64,000 nt of DNA. Origin: Shinisaurus crocodilurus (lineage: Eukaryota; Chordata; Lepidosauria; Squamata; Shinisauridae). The position numbers and the translations under genes are program-made. Location of the stretch: the NCBI GenBank assembly GCA_021292165.1, contig CM037880.1, positions 25,694,051 through 25,758,050 of the forward strand. The letters run 5' to 3'. Shown piece by piece: positions 20,541 to 32,072 of this stretch; the first letter of the stretch is position 1; each line of letters begins with the position of its first letter. The notes under the pieces are model-generated. The model made no database searches. It saw only the letters and a list, made by a program, of their open reading frames with translations, and was not told where the DNA came from.

Positions 20541-21905
20541 ACTGGCTATCTCGCAGCTGTACCTTCCTCACAAAGGATGTTGCAAGGATAAAATGGGGTT
20601 AATTCCACAGGTGAGACCCTGAGTGAGTTGGAGGGCAGGCAAGGTAAATCCATCCTGAATCATTTAGTTCTCCTACTCTTTTGTTTCTACCATTTCCATT
20701 ATCCTTGAAATCACTAAATACAGTATGTTGCTCTATAAATGCTCAGTCTCAGAGAAGGCAGCAGAAAGGCTTGTGCTGTCTCTTCCAACCGAATGGTGTG
20801 TCAAGTCAACAATACATTTTAATTGGCACTTAGGAGGGCCTTTTAAAAGGTACCCTTGGTTCTGGGTGGCTGGTGTTGTTTGCATGCTTACCTTATCTAT
20901 GCCTGCCTTGCATCTTTTATAAACCCCATTGTGAATAAGCCATTTTATATAGTCAATCTTATCTATGCAATTATGTAGTCAGGGAACCTCTAAAACTTAG
21001 CTGCTCGATTTATGTTCCCTTTAATCTTAGTTTAGAGAGAGTTTATACAAATATCCCTGACATGGATCGAAGAAGAGAGCCGGGAATCTGAGTGAGTAAA
21101 TAATCCCAAGGCATATTATCTCTGCTTGAGAGCACCACCAGTTTAGGATCAGGATGTCTCTTTTCAAAAACATTAGCACACACCAGACTTGGGCACATGT
21201 TGTGGAGCATCTCACATTTGCACGGGACAGACAAGAATGAACAAAACAGCCTGTTATAGTTTACTTGACAGAGGACAGCCCTCTATTTAGATGGCAGTCA
21301 CAGGACAGACCTCTGTTTCAAGACATTCTCGGTTTGAAAGACCACCTGGTCCAAGTCTGGTTTAAAGGTAAAGAACCATAAGAGCAGCAAAGTTGCCCAT
21401 CGATGGTTAGCAGACTGGGCAGCAGGCACATAGGTCACCTGGTGACACTTCATCTCATGGTTCATCTCACGATACAGTACATCTCACCATAGTGTGGAAC
21501 GCGGTGACCAGGTGACCTGCGTGCCTTGCTCGGTCTGCGGTCCAGATGCTGTGGATGGCTGGGCATCTTCAAGGCCCAGCTCTTCTTTCTGCTGGTTCTT
21601 TATCTTTAAACTGGGCTTTGATTGAACAACTCTTGGAACAATAGAGGATGCTTCAGGGATGTTCAAGAGTCCTTGGTCTTGAGCCACGAGTTGAGTCACG
21701 AGTCTTTGGACCCGAGTCTCGAGCCCGAGTCCAAGTCCTTGGTCCAAAATGGTGACTCACGAGTCACAAATTACAAGTCACTCCCAAAGCTGACTCCACG
21801 AATCCCTATTAAAATCAATGGGGTTTTCCCCCAACAAAATAAGGATACTTCAGATGTGTGGTTTAAATAAATTCTAGGCACAAGTGTGCCTTTTTATTTC
21901 AAAAC

Positions 21906-22092
21906 TCTGCAACTGATTTTGGCAAGAACAGACCAGGCAGACAAACCCAAAATAACCAGGCAGGCAGAGGAGGCAGGGAACCCCAAAACAGGCAGGCAGA
22001 GGCCTTTGTCTTGGACAATTCAACTGTTGAACTGGTCAAGAAGAGACCAGACAGACAGAGGAGGCTGGGAACCCCAGACAGGCAGGCAGAGG
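21906..22092. repeat. Imperfect tandem duplication inside the hAT remnant
   Basis: Two units of about 90-100 bases share AGACCAGRCAGACA, GGAACCCCA and CAGGCAGGCAGAGGC. It does not encode anything recognisable. Confidence 0.55.
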
Positions 22093-22164
22093 CAGCCAAA
22101 CCCAAAGTGTCTGAAAGGTTGCATTTTAGAAAAATGAGTTTAAAAAATAAACTTGCTGTACTTC

Positions 22165-22362
22165 CTAAAACTTATCCATGTTGCATTTGAGGAACATGAT
22201 TTTTTCTAAATGTTTGGCCCCCATTCTGGAACGGTGAGGTCTCATCCCAATTCCACCCTCACTGAACACCCGCTCCACTGGTGATGAACTTGCTGGAACC
22301 AGAAACACACTCAGAGCAGCCACACAGAGTAATCTCTCAGATCCTTCTTCTGCCTCTCCCAA
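22165..22362 (-). pseudogene. hAT transposase C-terminal dimerisation region
   Basis: A 65-residue frame includes FLVPASSSPVERVFSEGG and RSRMGAKHLEKIMFLKCN. This is the pattern of the hAT family dimerisation domain (short hydrophobic strand, SSPVERVFS, RxR/K, then a helix with IMFLK). The catalytic RNase-H-like core is absent, so it is a fragment of a transposase ORF and cannot work. It lies on the minus strand within the element bounded by CAGGGATG ends. Confidence 0.75.
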
Positions 22363-22740
22363 GTACGCAACACATCAATCAAAATAAATCTTGACACACT
22401 GTTGGGGCTGCACTCCTGGTAGCCGTCCATAGTGGCCGAGCAGCGGCACACCTCGCTTCCATGCGCTCTTCGCCGGCAATCACGCTCCTCTCCATTCCTT
22501 CTGGCACAGCCCAGGGATGTTGAAGAGTCCTTGGTCTTGAGTCCCGAGTCAAGTCTCGAGTCCCATTAAAAATATTGGGACTCGAGTCTGAGTCGAGTCA
22601 GAGGGGGGACTCAGTCCGACTCACGAGTCGAGTCCTCCTCGAGTCCGAGTCCCCATCCCTGGGATGCCTTCAAAATAGACAACAGTCTGCTGTTGGCCAT
22701 TCAAATAGAGGACTGTGTTCATATAAAGCTTTTGAGTATC

Positions 22741-24651
22741 CAAGATAAGGATGTGGCCAGGCTTTGGCTTGTAGGGTAAACATCTGAAATGAGATAAGAT
22801 TTGTGTGTAGATTTAATTATTTGCTTATTTTACCAATCTGAGCCAAAATTCCTTTGGATTTCTGCTAGACAAAAATAAACACGGGCCACTGCGAGCTGAT
22901 CCCCTTCAACTGCTGTCGTGATCTGTTCTCCTGAGAGAAATTGGACTGGAAACAGGGCCATAACCCCCCAAAAACGGGGTGCTGTAGGACCCTGCTTCCC
23001 TCATGGATATTCCAGACTCTTCTCTGTATTTGCCATTTTACATTTAAAAACTGTAAGTTTCTAGCCCTTTAAAACTTGTGGACATATAAGGAAAAGTATG
23101 TAGGGAGATTTTTACCCAATCGCTCACTAGGAAGAAGTTCCCACCTGGCCAATGAGTACAAAGGCACTGGGATTGCAGACAAGCAATGGGCCCTCAGATA
23201 TACAATTAAATATTATTTTATTAATATTTGCTACAGTCAAAAGACTTTAAACACATCCAGCTACCTGTATTCATGGTTTGGCTTCTCTGCAATGATTCCC
23301 GAGCCTGCCCCTTTGGGGACTTTCACGGTAACCTTTCTGGCTATGGGTCTGACTGGAAAGTGAACTCTTAACTGGGAGAAGTGTCGCATTGCTTCTTTCG
23401 ACTGATACACAGAAGTGTATGCTCTGCTGGCTCCTGATAAACCGTAGTACCAAATATCTCTATATATTTCAACTAAGAAGATAGGGACTGATCCACCTCT
23501 AGCCTTCTTCCTCTGGTAGGTGTGGGCACTGTTCTCTCTGTGGTTAGTAGGAGGCCGACTGTATTCGTGACTGAACTTTGTGCTTGGGAATTGCTCCAGT
23601 CTCACGGCCACCCTGTTCTCCCTTCGGCAGAGGAGCCCAGCCTTCTCAGAGCAGAGGCTAGGAGGCCAGTGGGGGCTGCCCCACTGAAACTGAATCCACT
23701 AGCCAGCCTCCACTGCAGGAAATGAGATACGTCTGTGCTTTAACCACTGGTGCATTAGTGGTCTTATGGAGGGTGGGGGGGGGCAGCAGTTTTAGATGCC
23801 CATGTGTGTTACTTCACTTGCGAAGCACACAGCTAATACTTCTCTTCATCCCCCAACCACCATTCCATGCTTTAGAACTGCTTTTACATGCCTTATATGT
23901 TAGAATGTTTTTTTTAAAAAAAGAAATAATACTCTGAGCACGTGCAGTTTTTCATTTTAACCTCACTTCCATCATAGCACCATCACGACTCCAGGAATAA
24001 AATGGAGTTTGCTTCTGCTGCCTCCATTGCCTGCCGCTCTCTGGGTGGTCCTTAGGAGGCCAGGCCCTGGACTTTGGCCCCCAGGTATAGCCCACTGCCT
24101 TTGACAAATAGCTCATGGTCTTTCCCCTCCTTTTCCCTTTGTGGGATGGACTTCGGACTGTTGGGAGGGACAGTAGAATAAGCTGCTGGTTCCTGCCGCA
24201 TCAAGACTATACCCTTCATGTGGGGCATTGCATGGAGCCCTCAGCTATTTTATGAGAGGATTCTGCCAGTCACCCTCACCCCACCCCACCCCAGCCAGGC
24301 ACTTATTTTCAGAAGGGCTTTTTCAGACCTCTCCCGAGGGCCAGACTTACCATGAGGCAAAGTGAGGCTGCCGCCTCAGGCGTCAGATCCCGGGCGGTGG
24401 CGGTGGCAAGGTCTCAGAGGAGAGTCATGTGTCACACAGTCTGCCCTCCATCCCCTCACCTATCCTGTTGCTTTCAGGTGTGGTGGAGGATGCTGCCCCA
24501 TCATCAGTGTTGAAGCAAGTTTAGGCTGCCAGTCCAGGTGACTTTTGTACATGGAACGGGAAGGGGAACTACCTTATTCTTAACCTCTGGAAGCAAAACA
24601 TTCTGGGCCTGCCCTGCCTCTCCCCTCTCCTTTCCTGCTCTCATGATGTGG
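22741..24651. other. Gene-free stretch
   Basis: No gene or named repeat. ORFs around 23261-23611 and 23522-23725 overlap one another on opposite strands and have no family resemblance that I recognise. Confidence 0.4.
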
Positions 24652-24689
24652 CAGTCAGTCAGTCAGTCAGTCAGTCAGTCAGTCAGTCA
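24652..24689. repeat. (CAGT)n microsatellite
   Basis: About nine CAGT units directly before a half copy of a group A element. Confidence 0.95.
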
Positions 24690-24696
24690 AGCCCAA

Positions 24697-24749
24697 TGCT
24701 GGGAGTTGTAGGCCAAAAACATCTGGGGACCCAAGGTTGGAGAACACTG
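24697..24749. mobile_element. Half copy of palindromic element, group A
   Basis: Only the right arm remains: ATGCTGGGAGTTGTAGGCC to GGTTGGAGAACACTG. The flank GGCTAGTC again has TA at positions 4-5. Confidence 0.75.
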
Positions 24750-26455
24750 GGCTAGTCACACAACTGGACAATGAAACCTCTGAGCCACCCTGCCCTGTAT
24801 TTTTTATTCGAAGAACATTCAAGTTTCTCTCCACTCTCAGATCCCAACACCCCCATGACCTTTGCTCCTCCAGCCCCACCAGCCTCAGTTGTCTGAGGCC
24901 CATTTTTAAAGCATTTATTGATGGTGCCAAATAAGTAACCATTCATGCCTTGTTATCTTGCCGTTCATTCCATCCTCCGTGTTCTCATTTTCAAAATATC
25001 ACCTGTAAAGCCATTGGGGCAGGGCACTGTTTCCTCCTCTCCCTGTTGTTTTGCTTATATTGTACAGCAACACGTTCGACAGCTCGGTATGAATAGATGA
25101 ACAGAAATGCTGCCCAGCTTTTCAGTCGTAGCCCCACTACAAGACTATATTTATATTGCACAAGAAAACAAAGAAGGCATGGGCGATATTTATTCTATGA
25201 TATTATCCAAATGTTAGTGTGATTGCTTAACTTTTTCTTTCCTTCCAACCCTTGGAATGGTCTGCCTTGAATCAAGATCTCCAGCAATTATTTATTTTTG
25301 GCAGTGGAAACTAGTCACAAATCTGTGGAAGGTCTCTCCGGAAAAATTACCTGCTTTGCTTTAAAATGCAGAGGTACAGGGACTGTCAGACACTGTCTGG
25401 CGTTTCCAGGCGCTTGTCTTCCCTGGGTTCAGCCATTGCTCCGGGGATGGATCTGGTTATTCTCACCGACAAGGCCCCAGTACAAAGGCTGGGTTTTCTG
25501 CTGTCTAGGATGGAAAGTTCGTTTGTTTCATAAGCAGTATGTTATTGTGGTTTCCTTGGCTGGGGGAATCTCATTTTTATTTCTAATCTTTGCCATGTGT
25601 CAGTCAATATGAATGTGGAGTTTGCCTAATCAGTCCCCAACCCTTGTTTGCCCATGTGCACGCATGCAGTTCTCCAAAGTAGGTTGCCAGCACATTGCTC
25701 AAGCTGGGTGGGTGGGAGGCTGCCCTTGTAGGAGGACTGGACTTTTCTAGCAAGCTGAAAATGAAAGATCCTGGTATGCAGCATTTGTTCCACTCCCCTA
25801 GAGAGATTTAGTGGATAATTGCATGTACGTAAGCAATTAGCAATAAACTGTATCTGGTTTTCTTCAATGGCTCCAAGAGATTAGCTAATATCTGTGGACT
25901 AGCTTTGTGTGAACTGTCAATCCGTCTCCTGCTAACATGATCTGTTTGTCACTCATGGAGCAAATCTTTAACTCTGTAAGAGTGTGAGAAGAAAGCTGTC
26001 CATTCTGGGAAAACAAACCCACTGTGCGTTTTTCCTCCGCATTACCTGAATAACAGAAAATTTAGGATAGCCTCTAAAACAGTGGCAGGCAACATGCTGC
26101 TCCCTGAATTTTAGGGATTTTTTTTTTTTTTAAATGGCATCTGTTGTGGCCATGGAAAGCCAAAAGGAAGAGATTTAGCTTGCAAACCGGTTATTTTTCA
26201 CCCTATTAGTGCCCTGTAGCTGCTACGGGCGCCATTGTTTAATTATACGTTTTTAAAACTTCTGGTGCCCTGTGTCGTAGAAGGCTTAGAGGACACACCA
26301 GTCAGGAAGCAAGATGGCAACTTTATTGTCTCTTGACAAGAAGAACAGACACAGGAAACGCCCAACTCCATCCAGATGCAACTAACTGCAATGCCACCTA
26401 GTGACTAAACTATGCAATGACATTCTTGACAAACCCTGTAAATAGAGCAGAGGCC
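24750..26455. other. Unique-looking noncoding stretch
   Basis: No gene is supported. Bases 25740-26040 are repeat-free and AT-moderate, and could hold conserved noncoding sequence, but nothing in the window proves it. Around 26290-26330 GCAACTTTATTGTCTC may be a piece of an old LTR. Confidence 0.35.
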
Positions 26456-26459
26456 GTAG

Positions 26460-26555
26460 GGATGTGTTAGACTATAACCCCCATCGCTCCTGACCATTGG
26501 CCTTGCTGGCTGGGGCTAATGGGAGCTGAAGTCCAACAACATCTGGAGTAGCACA
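26460..26555. mobile_element. Degenerate group B palindrome
   Basis: GGATGTGTTAGACTATAACC and GAAGTCCAACAACATCTGGA flank GGCCTTGCTGGCTGGGGC, the group B centre. Confidence 0.5.
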
Positions 26556-26739
26556 GTCCCCCCCCCCGAATTCTGCACTGGAGCCAGAATTATGTACAAA
26601 TGTTTTATTATTATTATTATTATTTAACTATGTTGTTACTGTATTTTGATTACTTATTTCATAGGTTGCTTTCAACAGTGCACTCAGGGCAGGACGACTG
26701 GGGGAAGAATTCCAGGGTGTTGTGGAAAAATTGATCTAC

Positions 26740-27260
26740 TGCGTTGTGTTTTTAAGAGGTTCTTAGAGAGGAAAGTTTATTAGTGAAATCACGGATGGCA
26801 TCTGAGCACAGTCAGGAATGCCAACAAGAACACAAGGGAGACACTTCCATTTATACTGAATAATATCATGTGGAGGTCAGGTGACAATTGAGTCAGTACA
26901 GGAAACTGAGAGACAATTCAAAAGGAGACATTTAAACAAAAACAAAAGATCAGGTATTGCCCATCTTCCAGCCATCATGCTAATCAGTAGTCTTTCCCAA
27001 GGTGATAATGGCTCACAGTACTTTTCGCATAAGAAGGAAAGAGGCTTAGGCAAATCAATAGGTGGGTGATTTGCCCTCATGGTTGTTCTACAGAAGGTCA
27101 AGGAAAGGGTCTGACATGTCAGGACATGTTTCTGTAAGGTAGAAGGAAAGGTCTGACTTGCCCTTCCAGGCCTTTCTGTTAAACTGAAGCCTGGACAAAT
27201 TTTACTTCTACAAGGGCCCCTCTCAGCAGAACGAGCAGGAAGGCTATCAAACACGGCAGG
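26740..27260 (-). repeat. Possible LTR-like segment
   Basis: GAGGAAAGTTTATTAGTGAA gives a minus-strand AATAAA, followed by sequence reminiscent of the other LTR-like segments. No termini or duplication were found. Confidence 0.2.
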
Positions 27261-27344
27261 GTTGGCTTAACACATTTTGAAATAAGTGAAGAAGTACACA
27301 TAACCAACGAAAAGAGAATCCTTCCACACACACAAGACCATTAA

Positions 27345-27454
27345 GGGCGCAATCCGCCGCATGTTTAGACAGAAAAAAAAAGTCCTACAGCTCCTAGAAT
27401 GCTGGGAGCTGCAGGACTTTTTTTTTCTGTCTAAACATGCAGCGGATTGCACTC
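27345..27454. mobile_element. Palindromic element, group C, flanked by TTAA
   Basis: The arms GGGCGCAATCCGCCGCATG and CATGCAGCGGATTGCACTC pair across a centre with CCTACAGCTCCTAGAATGC. TTAA lies exactly on both sides (27341-27344, 27455-27458), suggesting TTAA-targeting of the piggyBac kind. The other two copies do not keep it clearly. Confidence 0.75.
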
Positions 27455-27559
27455 TTAAGTCTACAGTTTAAAACTGCCGGGCAGCTCCATCCAATGTGGG
27501 TGCCCATAACCCTCCAAACTCGGCAGATTAAGGGTATCCAAGGGAAGGCGGGAAGAGCA

Positions 27560-27870
27560 CAGTGGCTAGGATCGCTGCCGCTCTCACCTCACCCTCCAAA
27601 ACATTCAGACAGCTGATTTCGGCTGCCTAAATGTTTCTCCCCTCCTCACGAGGAGGAGAGGCTGAGGATTCCACGGAGGACGGCAGTGCCTCGCTCCCCT
27701 CCCGCCCCCAGGAACGCCCTCCCCCCACGTTGGTATCGAAGATGGCTGCAAGGGGGGAGGGCGCTCCGCGGGTGGACTCCCCGCTGCAACCTCGGAAGGG
27801 ATGCGGTTGCAGCGGCGACTCTGACCTATCCTATGCCCCCCCCCCCAGACAAGGTTGGGGCCCATAGGAT
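27560..27870. other. CpG-rich block
   Basis: By hand count it holds about 20 CpG in roughly 310 bases in an otherwise CpG-poor region, including GAAGATGGCTGC, which resembles a YY1-type site. It ends in GGATTGCACCTTAAG, a group C terminus, so it may be part of a mobile element and not a promoter. Confidence 0.4.
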
Positions 27871-29084
27871 TGCACCTTAAGAGCCCCACTGGCCACTTTG
27901 AATGTGTTTTTATGCAGAAGAGGCGCTTATAAATAATATGAAAATAAATAAAATTGTTCACCTGAAACATGTGAATGATGATATTCACTGTTAGCATATC
28001 CGCTATTTTGCTTCAAGAACCATGGCTTGTTGTGCTGCTGTTGCTGCTGCTGAGTAATACTGTTCTCTTATGCTTATCAACTATGATATCAGTGTTTTTG
28101 AAGGAGAAAAAAGAGGAAGAGATACACAGACTACTTAACAGTTGCAGAAGAAATGAAAACTCACATGTTTCAATAAAGGAAACCATACAACTATTTTGTT
28201 TAATGTATAACAAACTTTAAATATTTAATAACGATTCTATGTAATAGAATCGTGTGTTACAGATATGCAATTGTGGTTGCCAAAGCACAAAAGGTGGGTT
28301 ATTTTTATATTTGGCCAAATAATAGGGCCATCCCCCAAAATAAGATCTTGGGAATTTGAAATGCTTAACAGGTAACATGGCTTTAAGAGGGGGAAAAAAC
28401 ATAAAAAGGCCAATGCAAGCAGACAGAAATAAATTTTCAGAAGTACGTTAGCAAACAAAAATGCGGAAGGACACCCATTTTTTAAAAGTCTATATAAATA
28501 CGTGTTGTGCAGGTTATATTGGTATTAATCCTAGTAGAATGTGCAGGGTTCTCTTTAAATACATTTGGAATATTATTATTTTTTAAAGGAATGCTTTAAA
28601 AAGAAGTGACAAAAATAGTTCTTTGTTATGGTCACAAGATTGGATCTGACATGGGATTATCATTGTAAAAAAAAGTTAGTGTAAACATAAAAGCCCAAAC
28701 ACAGAGAGCAACAACCCGATCCTATGGGTTGTTCTGCCAAACCTGCTGCTTATAAGATCTGGTGCGAGGAAGATCTGGTACAAGGAAGTGAAACCACTTC
28801 ACCATGCCAATCACATTAGGAATTGACCCTGGACTCACTGAGTCGGTGCTTCCCTTCACCCCTTGCAGGACCACAATGCCAGCCAACGCTGGGCTTGTAG
28901 CTTCGTGTGAGGCTTATTATGTGCCACATAGGTGCCTTGAAAGAAGCACCAGCCTTTACTACTAGATATGGATGGTACCGGATCCTCCCAAGAGCCAGGG
29001 AAGAGGCTCCGACTCATATTCCACTGATAAATTTGGACTTCAAGTCTCTAAAATTTGTGCCACTGCAGGTTTCTTAGGATCAGT
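27871..29084. other. AT-rich noncoding stretch
   Basis: No ORF of note. It could include distal 3' UTR of JCAD, whose end is not resolved. ATTAAA on the minus strand occurs near 28199-28228. Confidence 0.3.
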
Positions 29085-29153
29085 GGCCATGCTGGATGGA
29101 AATGATGGCAATTGCAGTCCCACATGTCTGAAGGGCACCAGGTTGGGGAAGGC
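29085..29153. mobile_element. Half copy of palindromic element, group B
   Basis: The right arm ends ACCAGGTTGGGGAAGGCTG; the flank CGCTAGAT keeps TA at positions 4-5. Confidence 0.6.
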
Positions 29154-29789
29154 TGCGCTAGATATTAAGCCATTCCTACTTGTTGGGTCATTATACCTGT
29201 GGAATGTTACGAGCGGAAGACCACCCTGGACCATTATAAGCGGTGTTCTCTAAAAGCAGCAATCCAAGCCATAAGGAAATGCAAACGTACACCTGTCTAA
29301 ATGCATACAAATTTGTTCTACAGGAGAATGCATACACATACGCACATACCTCTTGTTACAATAGGCAGGGTGGTGGTTGTGGATAGGAGGATCCTGTGCA
29401 ATGTGCACAGGATGCACAAATAATAAACCCTTCTGGCTAGCTTCTCTGAAAAGCCTGTCTTGCTTAAAAATAAAAAAAATTAAAAAACGCCTCTCCTTAA
29501 CAACTCAACAACAGTTAGCAAGTTGCTCTACTGTAGAAAAATAGATCACGTTCTGTTAAAAAGTTGCTTCATTTAAAGGGCCTGCTGCATTAAACTAGCA
29601 ATTCTGTCTTATAAAGAGTTTCTAGTCCAAGCTACAAAAGAAAAAAAAAGTAGAACTAGCTAGATAACAGCGAGTGCAAAACAGCAGCCAGGATCGTGTT
29701 GGTATTGGTAAGTTGGTAGCAGCGTCTGTACAGGCTGTAATTACGGTACATGTAGGGCAACGCCTTGGCCTGGATTCTGCTTTGTTTTG

Positions 29790-30432
29790 CTTGCATTTGC
29801 TTTTATTTTCTTTGCACGTGGCAAGTGAACAACTTAAACCAAAGCCCCTTCAACCAGTTGAAGTCCAAGCTGATTTCACAGTCAGTCAATCAGACTTCAT
29901 TCCCGTTGGCTTGCGTTTCCTCGAGCTGAAAAGGCGGCAACGGCATCTCTCTTGCTGCCTGCTTTCTGGCGTAAGTTAAACAAAGCTTAAGGTTCAGAGG
30001 TTTGGATGTTTAGCTTAGAAATTCACATTCTTTCGAAAAATCATTTTGCTAATCTCCCCTGTTTACATTTTACACAGAGGAACACGCCAACCTTCCCCTT
30101 GCGCCCCTCCCATCTTCATCCTGTTTACCATCCTGGCTGAACGCTGCTCAGCACGGTTTAAAAATGACCAATCCATGCCAAGTAGAGGCATTAAAGTCTT
30201 AATGCTACAAAAAACAGATGGTTCCAAAGTGAGAGATTTTTCTGCTCTCGCTCTCTTTCATGCAAGCTCCATCAACGAGTGGAATATGAAGTACTGATTT
30301 CCCCCACTGGCAAAGACAAAGGCTTTCTCAGTGCACTCTAAACACCAAGGCTTAAAGCTATTTCCATGTGTAGGAACCCAGCAAAACACTCCACAGAGGG
30401 TAGAAATTGCTTGAGACTGGTGTCTTTTTGTA
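29790..30432 (-). other. JCAD: JCAD 3' UTR, minimal candidate
   Basis: Sequence downstream of the JCAD stop codon. The first minus-strand AATAAA is at 29812-29817, which would give a 3' UTR of about 640 bases. The human gene is known for a much longer 3' UTR, so the true end may lie further left. Confidence 0.3.
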
Positions 30433-30467
30433 TCACACCCTTTCAACTCTGGTGGGATCATATACAT
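30433..30467 (-). CDS. JCAD: JCAD last coding exon (11 codons and stop)
   Basis: The minus strand shows a polypyrimidine tract and TTTTACAG ending at 30468, then ATGTATATGATCCC. Joined to the G left over from the 3.7 kb exon, the codons read DVYDPTRVERV and a stop at 30433-30435. Phase 1 on both sides agrees, and the total coding length becomes 4023 nt. From memory, the JCAD family C-terminus ends in this way. The last residues E-R-V fit a class III-like PDZ ligand (acid at -2, valine at the end), which is an inference. An ORF that runs from the ATG at 30467 in another frame is an artefact of the exon edge. Confidence 0.85.
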
Positions 30468-30610
30468 CTGTAAAATAGGAAAAGCAGCAATTATTATTAG
30501 TACCAGTAAGAAAGGCAGCCATGAGTAGTAGTACTACTAATTTATAACGGTTCTTCTTTCTCAGTTATGCTTATGCAGATCCCTTTGATTTCAGTGGGAG
30601 TGACACATTA

Positions 30611-31244
30611 GGCCTGGTTTGCACATAATGCTAACCCATGGTATGGGTTGTTGAATTCTGGCTTGTCATGATGCGTGATTTTGAACATGGCTGTGCTAAC
30701 AAACCATGGTTTGTTAACCACAAACAATCCAGGGCGAGAACCCATGGTTTGTTGTTGGGTTGTGAACTCTGGGTTGGGTTGTCATTACGTGTGAACCCAG
30801 AACCATGGGTTGTTTTGCCAGGCTACAGAGGAGGCGGGCAGGAGTGGTAGAAAAAAACCCTAGCTGCTCTACATATAGGATCATCTGAAGCTGGCTTATA
30901 CTGAGTCAGACCATTGGTCCATCTAGCCCAGTGCTGTCGACACTGGCTGGCAGGGGCTCCCCACAGTTTCAGGCATGATTTTTGTTTCTACCCCTACCTG
31001 GAGATACCAGGGCCTTCTACATGCAAACCACTGAGCCACGTGCCAGACCAGTACTATAGTGTCACAAAGGCATTTTGGATACTAGGGGGGTGGGTGGGCA
31101 AAGGAGGAGGGGGGAAACAACCCAGGGATTGAGAAAATGAACCAATTGATTGTCTGTTCAGTCATCTGCCAGACAGACCCTGGTGTGGGGCAACAAACCA
31201 TGGGTTCAGTAAACCATGGGCTAGAGTTATGTGCAAACCAGGCC
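30611..31244. mobile_element. Foldback element, group D, with SINE insertion
   Basis: The ends GGCCTGGTTTGCACATAA and TTATGTGCAAACCAGGCC are exact complements. The interior has repeated AACCCATGGTTTGTT words in both orientations. A tRNA-SINE lies inside at 30871-31045. There is no ORF and no clear duplication. It sits in the JCAD intron between the last two coding exons. Confidence 0.75.
30871..31045 (-). mobile_element. Second tRNA-SINE type, antisense
   Basis: The tail complement CTTATACTGAGTCAGACCATTGG is on the left, and CCACTGAGCCACG, the complement of the tRNA-like start, on the right. It matches 51841-52030 and 57781-57968. Confidence 0.8.
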
Positions 31245-31289
31245 ATCGCTTAACTCGTTGAAACAGAGTGCCTGACAGTCTTTGCATTG

Positions 31290-31400
31290 TTCATTCTCAC
31301 AACAGCCTTGCATGGTAATCCCATTTTACAGATCACAGACACTAATAGTTTATCCAAGGATACCCAGCAAGTTAAATGCTACAGTACGACTTGAACCCAG
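31290..31400 (-). mobile_element. MIR/CORE-SINE-like fragment, antisense
   Basis: CTCACAACAGCCTTGCATGG, CCCATTTTACAGAT and CTTGAACCCAGACC follow the order of an inverted MIR-type body. The divergence is high, so it is old. Confidence 0.5.
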
Positions 31401-31559
31401 ACCCAATGGACCACACCAGCTCTCAGTATTATTCATGATGTGCTATGATGCTCAGAACATACTTCTTCATTGGCTGGACCTTGGAAAGGCAAAGCAAACA
31501 TTATTAGGCCCTCCCTCCAAAGAGAAGTTGAGACTTAATCTGAAGCAAGGGCAAAGCGA

Positions 31560-32072
31560 AGATCCAGTTTGCACGTCGCAACAACCCCTGGCTTCTTAAA
31601 TGAGGGGTTGTTCAGAATGAAGCAGGAGCGACCGAGCGTGCGGGCTCCCAACCACCTGCCTGCTCCTGCTGAACTAAACAACTCATGGGCAGTCCGTCAT
31701 TGGGTTGTTTATCAGGACGTCTGTACCTGGAATTGTAGGTTGTTGGAGGAACAACCCAGACTTGTCACCCAAGAAACCATGGGTTACAAGTCTGGGTTGT
31801 TCCTCCCCCAACAACCTACAATTCTGGGTTTGGACATCACAGACAAGAACCCAGGGAAGAAGTGTCCATGGATTGGTTAGCCCAGTGGGAGTGGGCAGCT
31901 GGCTGGGATGAGTGGGCAGCTCCATCGATCTAGATGGAGAGGCGGGTAATAAATAAATTATTATTATTATTATTATTGTTGTTGTTGTTGTTGATGATGA
32001 TGATGATGATGATGTTCCTGCTCGTTCACAGCTACCCAGGGTTTCTTTCAACCCTGGGTAGCCATGATGTGT
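31560..32072. mobile_element. Foldback cluster related to group D
   Basis: An inner palindrome at 31728-31826 pairs GGAATTGTAGGTTGTTGG with CCAACAACCTACAATTC. Outer words such as CTACCCAGGGTTTCTTTCAA and CAACCCTGGGTAG pair at 32031-32060. A mixed (ATT)n(GTT)n(GAT)n microsatellite occupies 31956-32012. Confidence 0.6.

Larger units (their letters stand above)
21654..22661. mobile_element. hAT transposon remnant with GAGTC-rich ends
   Basis: The ends are CAGGGATG and CATCCCTG, flanked by GGATGCTT (21646-21653) and GGATGCCT (22662-22669), an 8-bp duplication with one mismatch. Both subterminal zones are packed with GAGTC or GACTC words, which could be transposase binding sites. The centre keeps a transposase C-terminus (22165-22362) on the minus strand, and most of the transposase is deleted. 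A second copy of the left terminus (CAGGGATGTTGAAGAGTCC) is at 22512. Confidence 0.8.
21250..22740. repeat. Group E repeat, copy 2, interrupted by a hAT element
   Basis: The left part (21250-21653) and right part (22662-22740) carry the group E motifs seen at 28-360 and at 45635-45830. ATAGAGGATGC at the left break and GGATGCCTTCAAAATAGA at the right break rebuild the uninterrupted phrase seen at 128-150. Confidence 0.55.

Noticed and set aside
24652..24689. Short direct repeats that could suggest a CRISPR-like array
   Set aside because: Four-base CAGT units without spacers, in a vertebrate genome: a microsatellite.
30258..30467. 69-codon minus ORF starting at 30467
   Set aside because: It is in a different frame from the JCAD exon that begins at the same base, and it runs through presumed 3' UTR.
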